Assembly (NCBI GenBank): GCA_001466705.2
Contig: LATX02000154.1
Span: 62,001 to 126,000 of the forward strand
DNA length: 64,000 nt
From: Moniliophthora roreri
Taxonomy: Eukaryota > Basidiomycota > Agaricomycetes > Agaricales > Marasmiaceae
Direction of reading: 5' to 3'
The notes below the pieces were generated by a model that saw only the letters and a list, made by a program, of their open reading frames with translations, ran no database searches and was not told where the DNA came from. Of the stretch, positions 1-10,718 are shown one piece after another; position 1 is the stretch's first letter, and every line of letters begins with the position of its first letter. A program made the position numbers and the translations under genes.

Positions 1-574
1 TAGCATTGCTTGTAGACATACCAAGTTTTGCGATTTCGTCCAGTTGTGAAGATACCATACACAGTTTTGTCTGAACTGGTGCAAAAATGGTTGACGCATT
101 TAGTCGGAACTTTGCCATCATCGGAAGGTTTTTCCTCTCTGGGAGGTTGTGGTTCTTCCTTTTGTGGCAAATCTGTGATCTCAGCCATCATGACTGAGAT
201 TGCTCCATTAGGCTTTTTCCCTTTTCCTTTCTTGTTCAACTTCTTCTTGTTATTCTTCTTCCCATCAGATTTTTGTTGATTTTGTTGGGGTTGCGCAGGC
301 TGTTTGCCTTTGTTCCCTTTGTTCCCAGAGTTCTGGTTTTGATTATTTGGTTTACCAGAATTTGGATTAGGATTGCGAGGACGGAATTTCTTCTGTCCAT
401 TCCAATTCGGACTTTGTCCGGTGTATCGTTGGACACCAGAGATCCGAGTGGCGTAAGCAGCAACCCCATCCATGTGTCGCCTATTATATTCTTGTTTGAT
501 GAAGGGGAGGATATTGTCGAAGGTAAGATCCTTCCCTTTGTTGGAGACAAACATCTGGGTCTTAACTGTTTCAT
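1..574 (-). pseudogene. Copia gag C-terminal fragment running off the window edge
   Basis: Reading the minus strand from about 574 to 1 gives one open frame that repeats the end of the neighbouring gag and continues past it: a Lys/Asn/Gln-rich linker, a basic stretch, then a segment with MMAEITDLP and a Cys-x-His pair (KCVNHFC) near 90-110. This is the usual order in Copia-type gag-pol: UBN2-like gag, basic nucleocapsid region, then the start of protease. It is out of frame with the upstream gag because the 298 bp tandem repeat is not a multiple of three. The element continues beyond the window, so whether pol exists cannot be seen. Confidence 0.6.
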
Positions 575-877
575 ATATTTTGTTGGGGTTGCGCAGGCTG
601 TTTGCCTTTGTTCCCTTTATTTCCAGAGTTCTGGTTTTGATTATTAGGTTTACCAGAATTTGGATTAGGATTGCGAGGACGGAATTTCTTCTGTCCATTC
701 CAATTCGGGCTCTGACCGGTGTATCGTTGGACACCAGAGATCCGAGTGGCGTAAGCAGCAACCCCATCCATGTGTCGCCTATTATATTCTTGTTTGATGA
801 AGGGGAGGATATTGTCGAAGGTAAGATCCTTCCCTTTGTTGGAGACGAACATCTGGGTCTTAACTGTCTCATATGAT
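280..877. repeat. 298 bp tandem duplication inside gag
   Basis: The block from about 280 to 575 recurs from about 578 to 873 with an offset of 298 bases and a few substitutions (for example tgttcccagag against tatttccagag, and ttggtttacc against taggtttacc). Because 298 is not divisible by three it shifts the gag frame and creates the stop near 571. The substitutions suggest two diverged copies rather than one sequence written twice, but a bad contig overlap cannot be excluded. Confidence 0.75.
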
Positions 878-1515
878 TTTGGGAGAGAGTTAAGAAGGAA
901 CATTGCCTGGAAATTGGAGGGAACGGGGAAATCGTTCTCAGACAATTTGGCAACACATTGTCTGATGAGATTGGCACTATGATCGGGATTTTGACCTTCG
1001 GCAGTGCGTGCCATGACAAGGCCTTGGAAAAAGGTAAAAATTTCCGGAAGGCTTGGAATGTCATATTCAGCTTTCAAGGCGTCCCATGTTTCTTTAGCAG
1101 TATCTTTGATAATCCACTGCAAAGTAGGACTCAATTTAAGCTGAAAAAGGCCAAGAGCTTGGGCGTTGGAGGTTTTCCATTCTTTGACGACTTCCATATC
1201 AGGAGTAACCGTAGAAGCACCTTCTCCAGTAGTCACAGGCATTGTATTGGTAAGGGCATAAGCCGCTTTAGCCAAATTGAGATATGCCAAGACTTTGCGC
1301 TTCCATTCTCTGAAGTCGTCACCATTAAAGACTGGAACCACAGATAATCCCGATGTATTGCCAACAGAAGTATCAAATACTTGAATTGGTTCAAGTAATT
1401 CCAAAGGATGGTAACTGTAAACTGGAATGCCGACACCATCATCCGAGTTTCGAATTCGGACAGTGTTATCAGCAAGAGAGACTTGGGGGATACGAGATTG
1501 ATTGGAGTTAGACAT
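571..1515 (-). CDS. Copia-type retrotransposon gag protein, copy 1 (truncated)
   Basis: A 314-residue frame starting MSNSNQSRIPQVSL. Residues about 60-260 have the features of the gag (UBN2-like) domain of Copia elements: a F-x-G-x-x-F-x-x-W motif (FNGDDFREWKRK), then AKETWDALKAEYD, LPKSYETVKTQM and a basic Asn/Pro/Lys-rich tail. No CCHC zinc knuckle is visible in this part. The frame ends at an artificial stop made at the junction of a 298 bp tandem duplication, after which the same C-terminal region repeats (1-574). The role is capsid formation for retrotransposition. Gag identity is firm; activity is unlikely because the frame is broken. Confidence 0.8.
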   Translation of the reverse strand: MSNSNQSRIPQVSLADNTVRIRNSDDGVGIPVYSYHPLELLEPIQVFDTSVGNTSGLSVVPVFNGDDFREWKRKVLAYLNLAKAAYALTNTMPVTTGEGASTVTPDMEVVKEWKTSNAQALGLFQLKLSPTLQWIIKDTAKETWDALKAEYDIPSLPEIFTFFQGLVMARTAEGQNPDHSANLIRQCVAKLSENDFPVPSNFQAMFLLNSLPKSYETVKTQMFVSNKGKDLTFDNILPFIKQEYNRRHMDGVAAYATRISGVQRYTGQSPNWNGQKKFRPRNPNPNSGKPNNQNQNSGNKGNKGKQPAQPQQNI

Positions 1516-1766
1516 TTTTATCGATAAAAGGCTATAGGAAAGGAGGGCATGAGTGCTGGTATGACTTTTAGGTGTATGGAGCCTTTATCGACAAGAATGC
1601 TAATGAATCCTCATACGTTTGGTCAACGGTGTTTCCTTCATGTCATCCGGTCTCATCACCCGGACTGACGTAGCTGTAAACGGTATTTACAAAATCTGAT
1701 TGCAAATGAAAGTCTAAATAAGGTTTGATTTTAAGGATCCTGATCCGCCAGATCCATCAAATCCTT
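1516..1766 (-). mobile_element. Leader region of Copia copy 1, ending at a contig join
   Basis: Sequence upstream of gag on the minus strand. It is nearly identical to 2560-2810 (offset 1044), which shows the two gag loci are copies of one element. Short complementary blocks ATCGATAAAAGGC and GCCTTTATCGAC could form a hairpin in the RNA leader. The copy stops abruptly at the N at 1767. I could not define an LTR end or a primer-binding site here. Confidence 0.5.
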
Positions 1767-1767
1767 N

Positions 1768-2559
1768 TTGGACACCAGAGATCCGAGTGGCGTAAGCGGC
1801 AACCCCATCCATGTGTCGCCTATTATATTCTTGTTTGATGAAGGGGAGGATATTGTCGAAGGTAAGATCCTTCCCTTTGTTGGAGACGAACATCTGGGTC
1901 TTAACTGTCTCATATGATTTTGGGAGAGAGTTAAGAAGGAACATTGCCTGGAAATTGGAGGGAACGGGGAAATCGTTCTCAGACAATTTCGCAACACATT
2001 GTCTGATGAGATTGGCACTATGATCGGGATTTTGACCTTCGGCAGTGCGTGCCATGACAAGGCCTTGGAAAAAGGTAAAAATTTCCGGAAGGCTTGGAAT
2101 GTCATATTCAGCTTTCAAGGCGTCCCATGTTTCTTTAGCAGTATCTTTGATAATCCACTGCAAAGTAGGACTCAATTTAAGCTGAAAAAGGCCAAGAGCT
2201 TGGGCGTTGGAGGTTTTCCATTCTTTGACGACTTCCATGTCAGGGGTGACGGTAGTAGCACCTTCACCAGTAGTCACAGGCATTGTATTGGTAAGGGCAT
2301 AAGCCGCTTTAGCCAAATTGAGATATGCCAAGACTTTGCGCTTCCATTCTCTGAAGTCGTCACCATTAAAGATTGGAACAACCGATAATCCCGATGTATT
2401 TCCAACAGAAGTATCAAAAACTTGAACTGGTTCAAGTAATTCCAAAGGATGGTAACTGTAAACCGGAATGCCGACCCCATCATCCGAGTTTCGAATTCGG
2501 ACAGTTGTTGGGTCAACGAGAGAGACTTGGGGGATACGAGATTGATTGGAGTTAGACAT
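1768..2559 (-). CDS. Copia-type retrotransposon gag protein, copy 2 (3' truncated at contig join)
   Basis: Second copy of the gag protein, starting at the same MSNSNQSRIPQVSL and in frame for about 260 residues until the N at 1767. It differs from copy 1 by a few substitutions and an insertion near the start (residues DPTTV against DNTV), so it is a separate copy or allele, not an exact assembly repeat. It shares the F-x-G-x-x-F-x-x-W motif and the LPKSYETVKTQM region. Its downstream half would lie beyond the contig end, which explains why it has no basic tail. Confidence 0.75.
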
Positions 2560-3022
2560 TGTTATCGATAAAAGGCTATAGGAAAGGAGGGCGTAAGTGC
2601 TGGTATGACTTTTAGGTGTATGGAGCCTTTATCGACAAGAATGCTAATGAATCCTCATACGTTTGGTCAACGGTGTTTCCTTCGTGTCATCCGGTCTCAT
2701 CACCCGGACTGACGTAGCTGTAAATGGTATTTACAAAATCTGATTGCAATTGAAAGTCTAAATAAGGTTTGATTTCAAGGATCCTGATCCGCCAGATCCA
2801 TCAAATCCTTAAGAAGACGTTTAAGGGACTTATTAGGCAATCAGGGGGACTATTTACGAAAATGATACGTAATTATATAAACGACCCCTTCCATAGATGA
2901 AGGCTTTAGCACAAGGCCGTTCTAGTGACCCTCCAGCTCACCGGGATGACTACCGGTTTATTGCTGAATGAGCTAACCCATGTTCCAGTTAAGGAAATAA
3001 GGCCAACAGTTGGTTCTGCCTG
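2560..3022 (-). mobile_element. Copia leader and possible LTR
   Basis: 2560-2810 is the leader seen also at 1516-1766. Past 2811 the sequence has a TATA-like stretch (near 2875, TTTATATAAT on the minus strand) and, near 3010, a minus-strand TGTTGGCC that would suit an LTR start. No second copy of this stretch is present, so the LTR assignment is a guess. The block ends at the N at 3023. Confidence 0.3.
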
Positions 3023-3023
3023 N

Positions 3024-5040
3024 TACTTTGTAAGTTCCGTAGTTGATCACATACGCAAGTAATACAATAACTAGTGTTCCTAATGTACCTAGTTTAGTAT
3101 AGTACAGGTACTCTGCTTCAACATATCGCTGGTTTGGTTACCGGCTCGTAGTGTTTGTCAAAAGTCTTGAAAGGTATGCAATGAGCTATAGAATCCATCT
3201 AGATCAGCATCGGGAATTGCCTGCTTCAGTTCCAACGACATCCAACCTAGAAGAGAGTCCAACGAACTTTCATGAGAGTGATCGTTATCAGCGAGGACGG
3301 ATAGCAAAACTTTGATCTTGATACCGAGGGAATGCTATACAATATGGAGGTACAGGTTTTTGAGCGAGAGATGATGGGCGTTTAAGGATAAGGTCACTAA
3401 CGGCGATATCGGGCACAACGCTCAGGTCCGCCTTGGCACGTGGCCTTCCTTCCTTCTACCTTCCGCTTCTACCGTCCTTTCTTCTCCCATCAAGAACCGT
3501 TTCTCAAAGTTTGCGAAGATGGAGAACCGACATCTGTGAGTGCAAATGCTCATTAGAAAATTCATGCACGCGCTTAGCTTACTCTAAGAATTTAGAGTCT
3601 CGGAACGCCTTTACACTCACGCTGCCAAGCAGCGCAAATCCAGACATAATCATCGTTGCCATACCTTGATTCCCCTTCCAACTTCTCCCAACTGTCTCTC
3701 CAAAGACCGGTGTATAATTAAACCATCGACTTGAACACCTCCCGAACCATCTTCTCATATCCATAGCAGACGTCATCACCTCACGCTTATTCCGACACTC
3801 GCAAGGCGGCAATAGGTGTAAGCCCATTACCAACACACCATTCGGACTATCGAAAGTCTCGAGTATGACCACCGCTACAACTCGTCGTGCTGCCTATCCC
3901 CTGTTCGCTACACACGATGCCCATCGTGAACCCAACCCTCCCCTGCCTATACCTTACATCAAGCACTGACTACGATGTTCTGGGAGGTTGACGTCGAAGC
4001 CCAAAGAACGTCATAGAACATCATGGACCGTTCTCGACGTCAACTATGACGATGATTACACGTCAAGATCATGGGAGGCGGCTTCGTTGCCGTTTCTTCC
4101 CTTCTCGCCGGTACCTTGACCTCGGACGTACCTAGGAGTGTTCTCTTCGAACCTTATCCAGCCTGACTTTTTGTTTCAATGTCAAACCTCGGAGGATCCT
4201 CCTCATCAGGAAAGAGCTTGTCGGACACAGGCTAATGCAGGTACGTTTCTCTTGTCGAAACTATCTCTTCCCTCGCTAACCACTCAAGGCCTGCAGCATG
4301 TTCTTGCCTCATGTCCCCGAATACCCGATTACCATTCTTGGGCGATCTGGTCGGCTTCCCCCATGTTTCGTCTACTCCTGTCATTCCAAGATCTTCTCTA
4401 CTCACACATGAATCTATCCTCGTCATACTCGCGGGTCGGAGAATATACCGCTGCCGGTAAATGACGAGAAACAGGCTAGATGAAGGAAGTGTATTAGCTT
4501 GAGAGTGGGTCTGGCGAACGATGTGAGATGGCACACCACTACCAATATACCATTCCGTTCTATCTTTCACAATCCGTGAACACGATGCTCATTCCTCAGG
4601 GTTAGTGTTAGTTAAGCCCCCTCCATTACTCCGGATACTGAGAGTCCGTTGTAGAGTTATCCTCCAATAGTTTCGTGAAGACACGCTTTCCACATATGCC
4701 TAAATCACGGATCCAAGACACACGAGAGTAGATGTAAGCGACGAACCGTCTTACGAGGCTATGGTATTCGATGTGGTGGTACTTCGAAGACGTACAATCA
4801 TGATACACCCAGGCTCTCAGGAAGTGTGCTGTTGTGACTGCGATGTAACTTGTGGGCTACCTCCGTTTTTCAATTGGATCTATTGTAGTAGAATAACAGG
4901 GTTATTCAATCTGTTTCACTCGCAGGCAAACATCGGTGACAATCAGATTTCTTTTTACATTTCACGTCGCAAGTAATATATATCACAAATATATAGCCGA
5001 GTCATGAGTGGAATAAATAGATTGTTCATTCGGGTTTCAC
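3024..5040. other. No supported gene
   Basis: Only short open frames occur here. On the plus strand, 3865-3970 and 4180-4470 contain short coding-looking stretches, including a candidate GT-AG intron near 4232-4295 followed by a segment encoding FLPHVPEYPITILGRSGRLP. Stops separate them and no family is recognisable. They may be remains of one decayed gene. Confidence 0.4.
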
Positions 5041-5069
5041 TGTGCTTCAACATCTGGATTGAGGGTGTC

Positions 5070-6510
5070 TCTGTCAGCCATCCGATTTTCTGGTCCATCT
5101 CGCGGAATTGGAACCCGTCGGGAAATATCGATGACTGTTGCAGGTTCGTCGATTATTGCAGCTGCCTGCATAGTCATAATGGTGCTCTTTGTATCGTCCA
5201 AACTAATACCAAGAGCGACGCGAACGATAACGATGGTCGAAGCGATACCCTATTGTTAAATGATGAAGAAATGACTACAATTTGTAACATTTGAAGTTAT
5301 GCTTACCGCAACGGGAGCCCAAAGGCGTAGAAAAACGGCACGCATATAGTCTAATCCACCAAGTTTGCTCTGCCTAGTCGCGATCTCGAATATAACCAGC
5401 ACGCCGAGATACACAGAGTAGAACAACCCAGATTCCAGCCTAAGGACTGTCAAGCAATGAGGTCACTGACGCATGAAACTTGGACTCACGTTGCAGCTAT
5501 GACCGTCCGATACATTTTCCCTGCCTTGGGACCTAAGTATGCCATTACTTCACGGCTCATCTTGAAAATGCGAAAAGCTGATATACGTTGAGGACAGGGA
5601 TATAGATAACTGATATCAATGAGATCATACTTCATCAGCAAATTGAACACCTAATGATCATGGCAGAAAATGACCGAAATAGGTGATCATGGGCAAAATA
5701 CATTATTACCCATTTTGGCCTTGATAATGGCAGAAAACAGACCCCGCCTAGTGATCATGGGAGATCATGGGCAGAATGGGTGATCATTCATTTTGCCCAT
5801 GATTACCTATTTCCGCCATTATCATCCATTTGCCCATGATCGCCCATTTTCATGAGAGTCGGCCGGACAGAGAAAATGTATACTACCACCTGGCAGAATC
5901 AAACCAGTGACACCAGCATTGCTTTGTAAGCCAACGCAGGAGCTCGGGCCGCAACATAACCACTGTGCCAAAGTGCCATATAACATTTTAGTATACACAG
6001 TACCATATATCCCTTTGCCTCCACAGCTAATTCAGGGAAAACCTGCATCCCCCCGGCCTTGGCTAGTGTTTTTATCAGTCAGAACATTAACCAATAAGTC
6101 CTCTCTACCATATAGACCCCTCTCTCTGTGTTTTAGAAGGCAGAAAAAAATTGGGTCTTATGATCATCCATTTTCTTCCATTTTTGCCCATGATCAGTGA
6201 CCGAAATCATTTCTGCCCATTTTCTCCCATTTTCTTCCATGATCATTGACCAAAATCATTTTCCCTCATTTTCTGCTATGCTCATCCATGATCATCGACC
6301 AAAATCATTTTTGTCTATTATTGTACATGATATAGACCAAAATAGATTATCATCCATGCTCATTAACTGCACGATTTGCTGATGTTATAAGGCTAGACAG
6401 CAACAAGTTGTTTAGACTGACAGAGCCAGCAGTTACAGTGGTTACATCATCACTTGATGTGAACATAATTCCAGTGGCTGTTCACAATGATAATCAATCC
6501 TCCCATGTAT
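5070..6510 (-). pseudogene. Decayed copy of the seven-helix membrane protein gene
   Basis: This is a degenerate paralogue of the gene at 16312-17873. The last exon (about 5080-5250), the exon with LESGLFYSVYLGVLV (about 5310-5445) and the exon ending in IAAT (about 5493-5580) can be matched in order. Homology resumes at 6385-6510 with the preceding exon, after a 752 bp TIR element. The upstream exons are missing and the frames contain stops and deletions, including loss of the middle of the LESGLFYS exon. It cannot encode the full membrane protein. The cleanness of the insertion makes this a useful record of that element's target site. Confidence 0.8.
5633..6384. mobile_element. Non-autonomous TIR element (CATCAGCAAA family), 752 bp
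   Basis: Bounded by a perfect 11 bp inverted repeat, CATCAGCAAAT at 5633-5643 and its complement at 6374-6384, with further similarity inward. Flanks are ATACTT on the left and TTATAAGGC on the right; comparison with the intact gene (GTACCTATAAGGCC near 16963-16978) implies an empty site ATACTTATAAGGC and a 2 bp duplication, TT. Both ends are filled with imperfect copies of TGATCATGGGCAAAA in opposite orientation, as expected for subterminal repeats. The centre (5860-6150) is unrelated and encodes nothing recognisable. A second, 164 bp member lies at 21992-22155. Confidence 0.75.
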
Positions 6511-7659
6511 AACAGAGAATAATAACAATGTCATGCCCGGCACGTTCGTGCGTGGTTCTCACGCTCACTTTGTTGATTCCTCTTGCCTTCTCCCGTCATG
6601 CCCGCTTCGCCGCCGACCTACCGTCAATGCTCCTGCTTTCCTTCTGAGGCTCAACAAGACGTTCTTTATATTCAAGATGTCTCAACAACTCTCTGTACTC
6701 ATTTGGCTGGATACTGGGTTGTGTAAGATGTAGATAACACATGTCAGAGGTCAGGCCGATGTGCTTTTGGGTTGCGAGAGGAATAGTGAGTACATATGTC
6801 AGTCACTGTGTTTTCTTCCCGGCTGACTAGTCACTTTGTATCAGCCAACAGCAAGTAGACTCCAAGAAACCCAGCCCACAACCCAAGCATGTGCCAGGTT
6901 GTATACAACTGCTGAAGACTATCCCTTAAGGCCCCACTCGGAATCTAGGTCAACTTTAGGTTAGGTTGTGGGTCGGGTTGACGTTCCCATTCGACCCTTA
7001 GAGTTTTTCTCCTAGTGTCGCGTGGGTGAGGGCGCGACTCATCTCCCGCAAAATCTGACCCCAGGTCAACTGACCTGGGTTCACAAGCAGGGCTATCAAT
7101 CCTCACCTACACCACTCCCCTTGCACGCTACATAATACTCCAGAAATTCTGCTGTTGATAGCAGGGGGCCATTGGGGTGCCTTGGGAGGTTTTTGTGTTA
7201 CTTAAATGGCGGTATGTGCTCGTGGTACTTATTTAAATGTTCTGTATTTAAATGGTATTTAAACACTATTGTATGTGTCTGTTTTCTGGAATGTTTAAAT
7301 GCCTGAGACGTCAACGATGTTAAATATTTAAAAATTTGGTATCTTACCTTAGAATGATGTTCGCAACAATTTCAGCGGGAATTCAAACAAGCAAGGCAGA
7401 TGTGACTTGAAGGACGAGCCAAGGGTGGTACAGGAGTAAGTCGTTCTTTGACGCATGCTCCCAACACGCTCCAAGTGTTATATTTATGTCTTGATAGCTG
7501 CACCAAAGATTCATACATGTTTTGAGCAAGGAGGTTTTGAAGAGCTCGGGTACTAGGGTTCTTTAGTGATATGTGAAGAATGCTGTGTGGCAGTGTGTTG
7601 TGGCAGCATGAATATTCTGGCCACAGTGTCTGTGGCTCCCAGGGGATTACAATAAATCT
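6511..7659. other. No supported gene; ATTTAAAT-rich tract
   Basis: No open frame with coding character. From about 7195 to 7345 there are repeated TTTAAAT and ATTTAAA motifs in an AT-rich stretch. Confidence 0.5.
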
Positions 7660-7772
7660 AACAAGCACCACAAGGTAATGGATATCTCTGCCATGAAAAG
7701 GGAGACTTAAAAGCAAATGATTCCAGGGCAATTTCCCATCAAATCACACCCTCATACAGTACATTCTCAGTC
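7610..7772 (+). promoter_or_regulatory. Upstream region shared by the two zinc-finger paralogues
   Basis: This sequence matches, in inverted orientation, the region just upstream of the minus-strand paralogue (about 12330-12480). Shared blocks include ATATCTCTGCCATG, AAGGGAGACTTA and a CACAGTnTCTGTGGC palindrome-like segment. Conservation of upstream sequence beyond the coding region shows the duplicated unit included the promoter; which part is functional cannot be judged. Confidence 0.5.
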
Positions 7773-8342
7773 ATGTCAGAGCAAGACAGCATCATGTACC
7801 TCCTCAGGCGGGAGTTTGTCGATGCTCGTACCCTTGGACCTCATCACGTTGTTTGCAGGGCATGCAGACAAAGGATCTCTCTCGATCGAAACAAGCGCTA
7901 CAAAATAAAAGCATGGGACGACCACGAGAAGACGTGCAAGAATGTGCGAACGCCGTTATATCTTGGTGACCTTCGACGGCTGCTCAAAGTGCGTACAAAT
8001 GATTGGCTGCTTGTTTGAGATTGATCTGATACCTGGCTATCTAGGACAGTGATTTGTATCAGTTGTATTACGAAGATCTCTTGCGACGTGGATTACACAA
8101 TCCAGATTACAACGAAGTCGCTCAGTTGCTTAGACAACAAGGTATACAGCCGATGACAGTCAGTTCTGCAGAAATCGCAGAAATCTGGCGGAGCTGCGTG
8201 TACCCATGCGGTGAGTTGTTCAGAGTTACATCCACCCCATCCTCGTATAACTAACCTATTGTTAGTGTCGAATTGCCCTTGCTCGAAAGCTCCGTCGATT
8301 GAATTCGTTCAACGCTACCTCGGGGTATCGCTAAATCTTTGA
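7773..8342 (+). CDS. Small zinc-finger-like protein (C-x2-C-x16-W-x2-H-x3-C), paralogue A
   Basis: Three exons (7773-7988, 8045-8210, 8266-8342) give 152 residues. Introns are GTGCGT...CTAG and GTGAGT...TTAG, at exactly the same places as in the paralogue at 11542-12298. Residues about 20-52 hold LGPHHVVCRACR and WDDHEKTC, forming C-x2-C-x16-W-x2-H-x3-C, a likely metal-binding domain found in many basidiomycete proteins of unknown role. The second exon encodes RRGLHNPDYNEV, matching QRLGLHNPDFRAV in the paralogue. The C-terminus differs: here it ends after a short NCPCSK segment, while the paralogue has a longer tail. The function is unknown; DNA or protein binding is an inference from the domain type. 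Confidence 0.75.
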
Positions 8343-9980
8343 ACACATTTAAACAGGACCCCTGAAAGCCCGGGCAGAGGCCGTTCGCCCAGACCACCTA
8401 TTTTTGTCCGACTTTCAAACGGCCCCCGGTTTCCCATTTTTTCGCGGCCTGCGGCAATCTAGATAGGTCTGAATTGTGTACCACAATTTCTGATATTCCG
8501 TTACTGTATGTTACTGCATGTTACTTACCTTTGCATTTTTCATTGTATTATTTTGAATGATTAGTTGAGTTGAGAATGCTTGGGAGCTTGCCAGATGTGA
8601 GGACCAATGCCTGCAAGGCTCGCCGTCATCGTGGTTCAAAAACAAAAGTTAAACAAATACTTTCCCACGGTGGTCACTGACTTAAATCGAGTATAGTGAC
8701 TGCCTTCTGGATCCCTCCGTCCCTCAGTGTTGAACACAGGCTATGTAGCAAGTCTTATAATAGTATTAGAGTATTTTATGAGTGTTATGGGCAGGTTAAG
8801 GTGTGCAAAAGCTATGTTCTGCACATAGTTCATCAGGAAGACATCAATCAATTCTTGCCTTTCGATTATTCACGCCAAACGAACCTTACGATGCTGTGAC
8901 ACAGTTCTGGGAGCTCCCGAGTGAGGTTTAGAGATCATGAAGCACTGCCTGAGCATTTTAGGGATGAACAAAGTCTCTGGACATTTGTTTCTGTAGTCTA
9001 AAGGCTTGAGCACAGCCTGAATGCTCACTGATCCACTGTTCGGGCATGGAGAGCTCCAATCGGCAATATTTTCAATTGAATGTATAATTTTCCACTCCAT
9101 TAAAGTAACATGAAATATAAATATACTGCTTACTTGTCACTGACTTGTTACTTACTGTTACGGACCATTACTGCACCGTTACTGACCTGTTACTGACCTG
9201 TTACTGCCCATTACCGTACCGTTACTGACCTCCACTTTCTGTTCACTGGCCTCTACTGACTGACTACATAGCCTATTAGCCCTCTCGAACCTTGTCATAC
9301 AGTTGCTACCCTAATTAACGCTTCCTCCTTGCCTCCGCTCGAGCAGTATTTTGGCTCTTAAATGAACTCTGCAATAAATTTTTGTTTTGAGGCGAATTGA
9401 ATTACTTTGAATAGAATTGGAGTGTTATAAAATGTTGTGTAGACTTGATAGGGTATCTAAAAGGCCCCTTTGACGCACAGAGAGCGTGAAATGGGGTCTT
9501 CGGGATGGTATTTGAGTGATTCCGGCAAGTCCCGAGCTAAGTGATGGCAATGATCGACCCCATCAAACATTCTTGTTTACGGACCACGACGCCGACGTCT
9601 ACATCTACCTCAAAGGTATGTGTTTAACACTATGAATGACGCTCAATTCACAGAATTTTACTGTTGGTTACATTATGTTCACTTTCCGTTACAGTAGCGT
9701 TACGGTAATTTAGGTCAGTAATGGCCAGTAACGTTACTGACATCCGTTACAGTAAAATGTATAGGCCCATAGTCGAGGAAGCTGAGCGTTAGAACCAAAG
9801 AAAGTGCCAAAAAATGATGACCACGTGCTCATTGAGGCGTTTGGGCCCTCTAAATTGGTATCCTGCGCCACCTCCACATCGTTGTAGTACCGACGGTCTG
9901 GGTTATTAGGAAGATGAGGGGACCGAGTTCTTGTTTGTTGGTCGGGGATTCTTCATTTTGTCTCTGAGGGTCTTCACGTA
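8343..9980. repeat. Gene-free region with clustered GTTACTG repeats
   Basis: Copies of GTTACTG or its complement CAGTAAC cluster at about 8500-8535, 9135-9240 and 9660-9765. This resembles subterminal repeats of a DNA transposon, but no terminal inverted repeat could be paired. The same motif occurs at 33180-33240. Open frames such as 8870-9100 (minus) have no recognisable content. Confidence 0.4.
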
Positions 9981-10128
9981 ATGCGTTGGTGTTTGCTCAA
10001 AACGTTCAGTACGATAGATAGCTGCATGAACATAATAACTCACCTTGAAAATTATTCTTCAACTTTAAAGTCGTCATTGCGAAGAGAGAAGAAAAAAGCC
10101 ACGCGACAGTCCAGACTCCGATCAATCA

Positions 10129-10349
10129 TGTCTCTAAAAAGTCGACGTCATCGTCACGTTGCTTTCGACCTTTTGTCAAGGTATGTATTTTTCTTTTCCA
10201 TTTTGTACACCGTACCCGTGGCTCAGGTGCGTATAGAGGCAATCACCCGTTGTTATCTGTTTCTAAAATTTTTCCCTTCAATTCATTCAGGCTGGACCGC
10301 CTATCGATCTACCAAACGGCGTCAAATTCTTCGAGTTTGGTGTCCCGCC
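10129..10349 (+). other. Possible exon pair interrupted by the hAT-like MITE
   Basis: Around 10129-10190 and 10291-10349 the plus strand has coding-like stretches separated by a plausible intron ending TTCATTCAG. The second is broken at 10350 by a transposon and would continue at 10711-10830 if the insert were absent. I cannot tell which of two open frames across the site was used and recognise no family. Confidence 0.25.
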
Positions 10350-10710
10350 TAGTGATGTTGGGGGCTCGGCTCAAGCCCTGAAGCCAGGCCTGACTGAGCC
10401 AGGGCTCACAAAGCCGAGCCAAGCCCTACTGTAGGGCTTCGACCGGGCTCAGGGCTCGGGCTTGCATTTTTGAAAGCCCAAGCCCAGGGCTTGAGCCCTA
10501 GATGATGTGATGGAAAGTGCTGCCCGTGGGTGTAGGCAAGTGATACCCAAAAGCCCTGGCCTAAGCCAGGCCCTGCCTATGGCTCGGGCTTCTGGCGGGC
10601 TCGGGCTTCTGGTGGCTCAAGGCTCGGGCTCGATGTTTGGTGAGCCTGAGCCCTCTCAAGCCAGGCCTAAGCCCGGGGCTTTGAGCCGAGCCAGGCCCGC
10701 AACATCACTA
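10350..10710. mobile_element. hAT-like MITE, 361 bp, with 8 bp target-site duplication
   Basis: Termini are TAGTGATGTTGGGGGC on the left and the complement of TAGTGATGTTGCGGGC on the right. The flanks form an 8 bp direct repeat, GTCCCGCC at 10342-10349 and GTCCTGCC at 10711-10718, with one mismatch. An 8 bp duplication and a T-A-G-x-G-type terminus followed by GGGC-rich sequence are characteristic of the hAT superfamily. The interior is built of GGGCTCGGGC-like repeats and has no transposase, so it depends on an element elsewhere. Confidence 0.8.
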
Positions 10711-10718
10711 GTCCTGCC

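Noticed and set aside
958..1347. 129-residue plus-strand frames at 958 and 1999
   Set aside because: Both are antisense to gag and recur only because gag itself is duplicated.
8870..9100. 76-residue minus-strand frame as a transposase fragment
   Set aside because: No catalytic or zinc motif is visible, and the frame has no support beyond its length.
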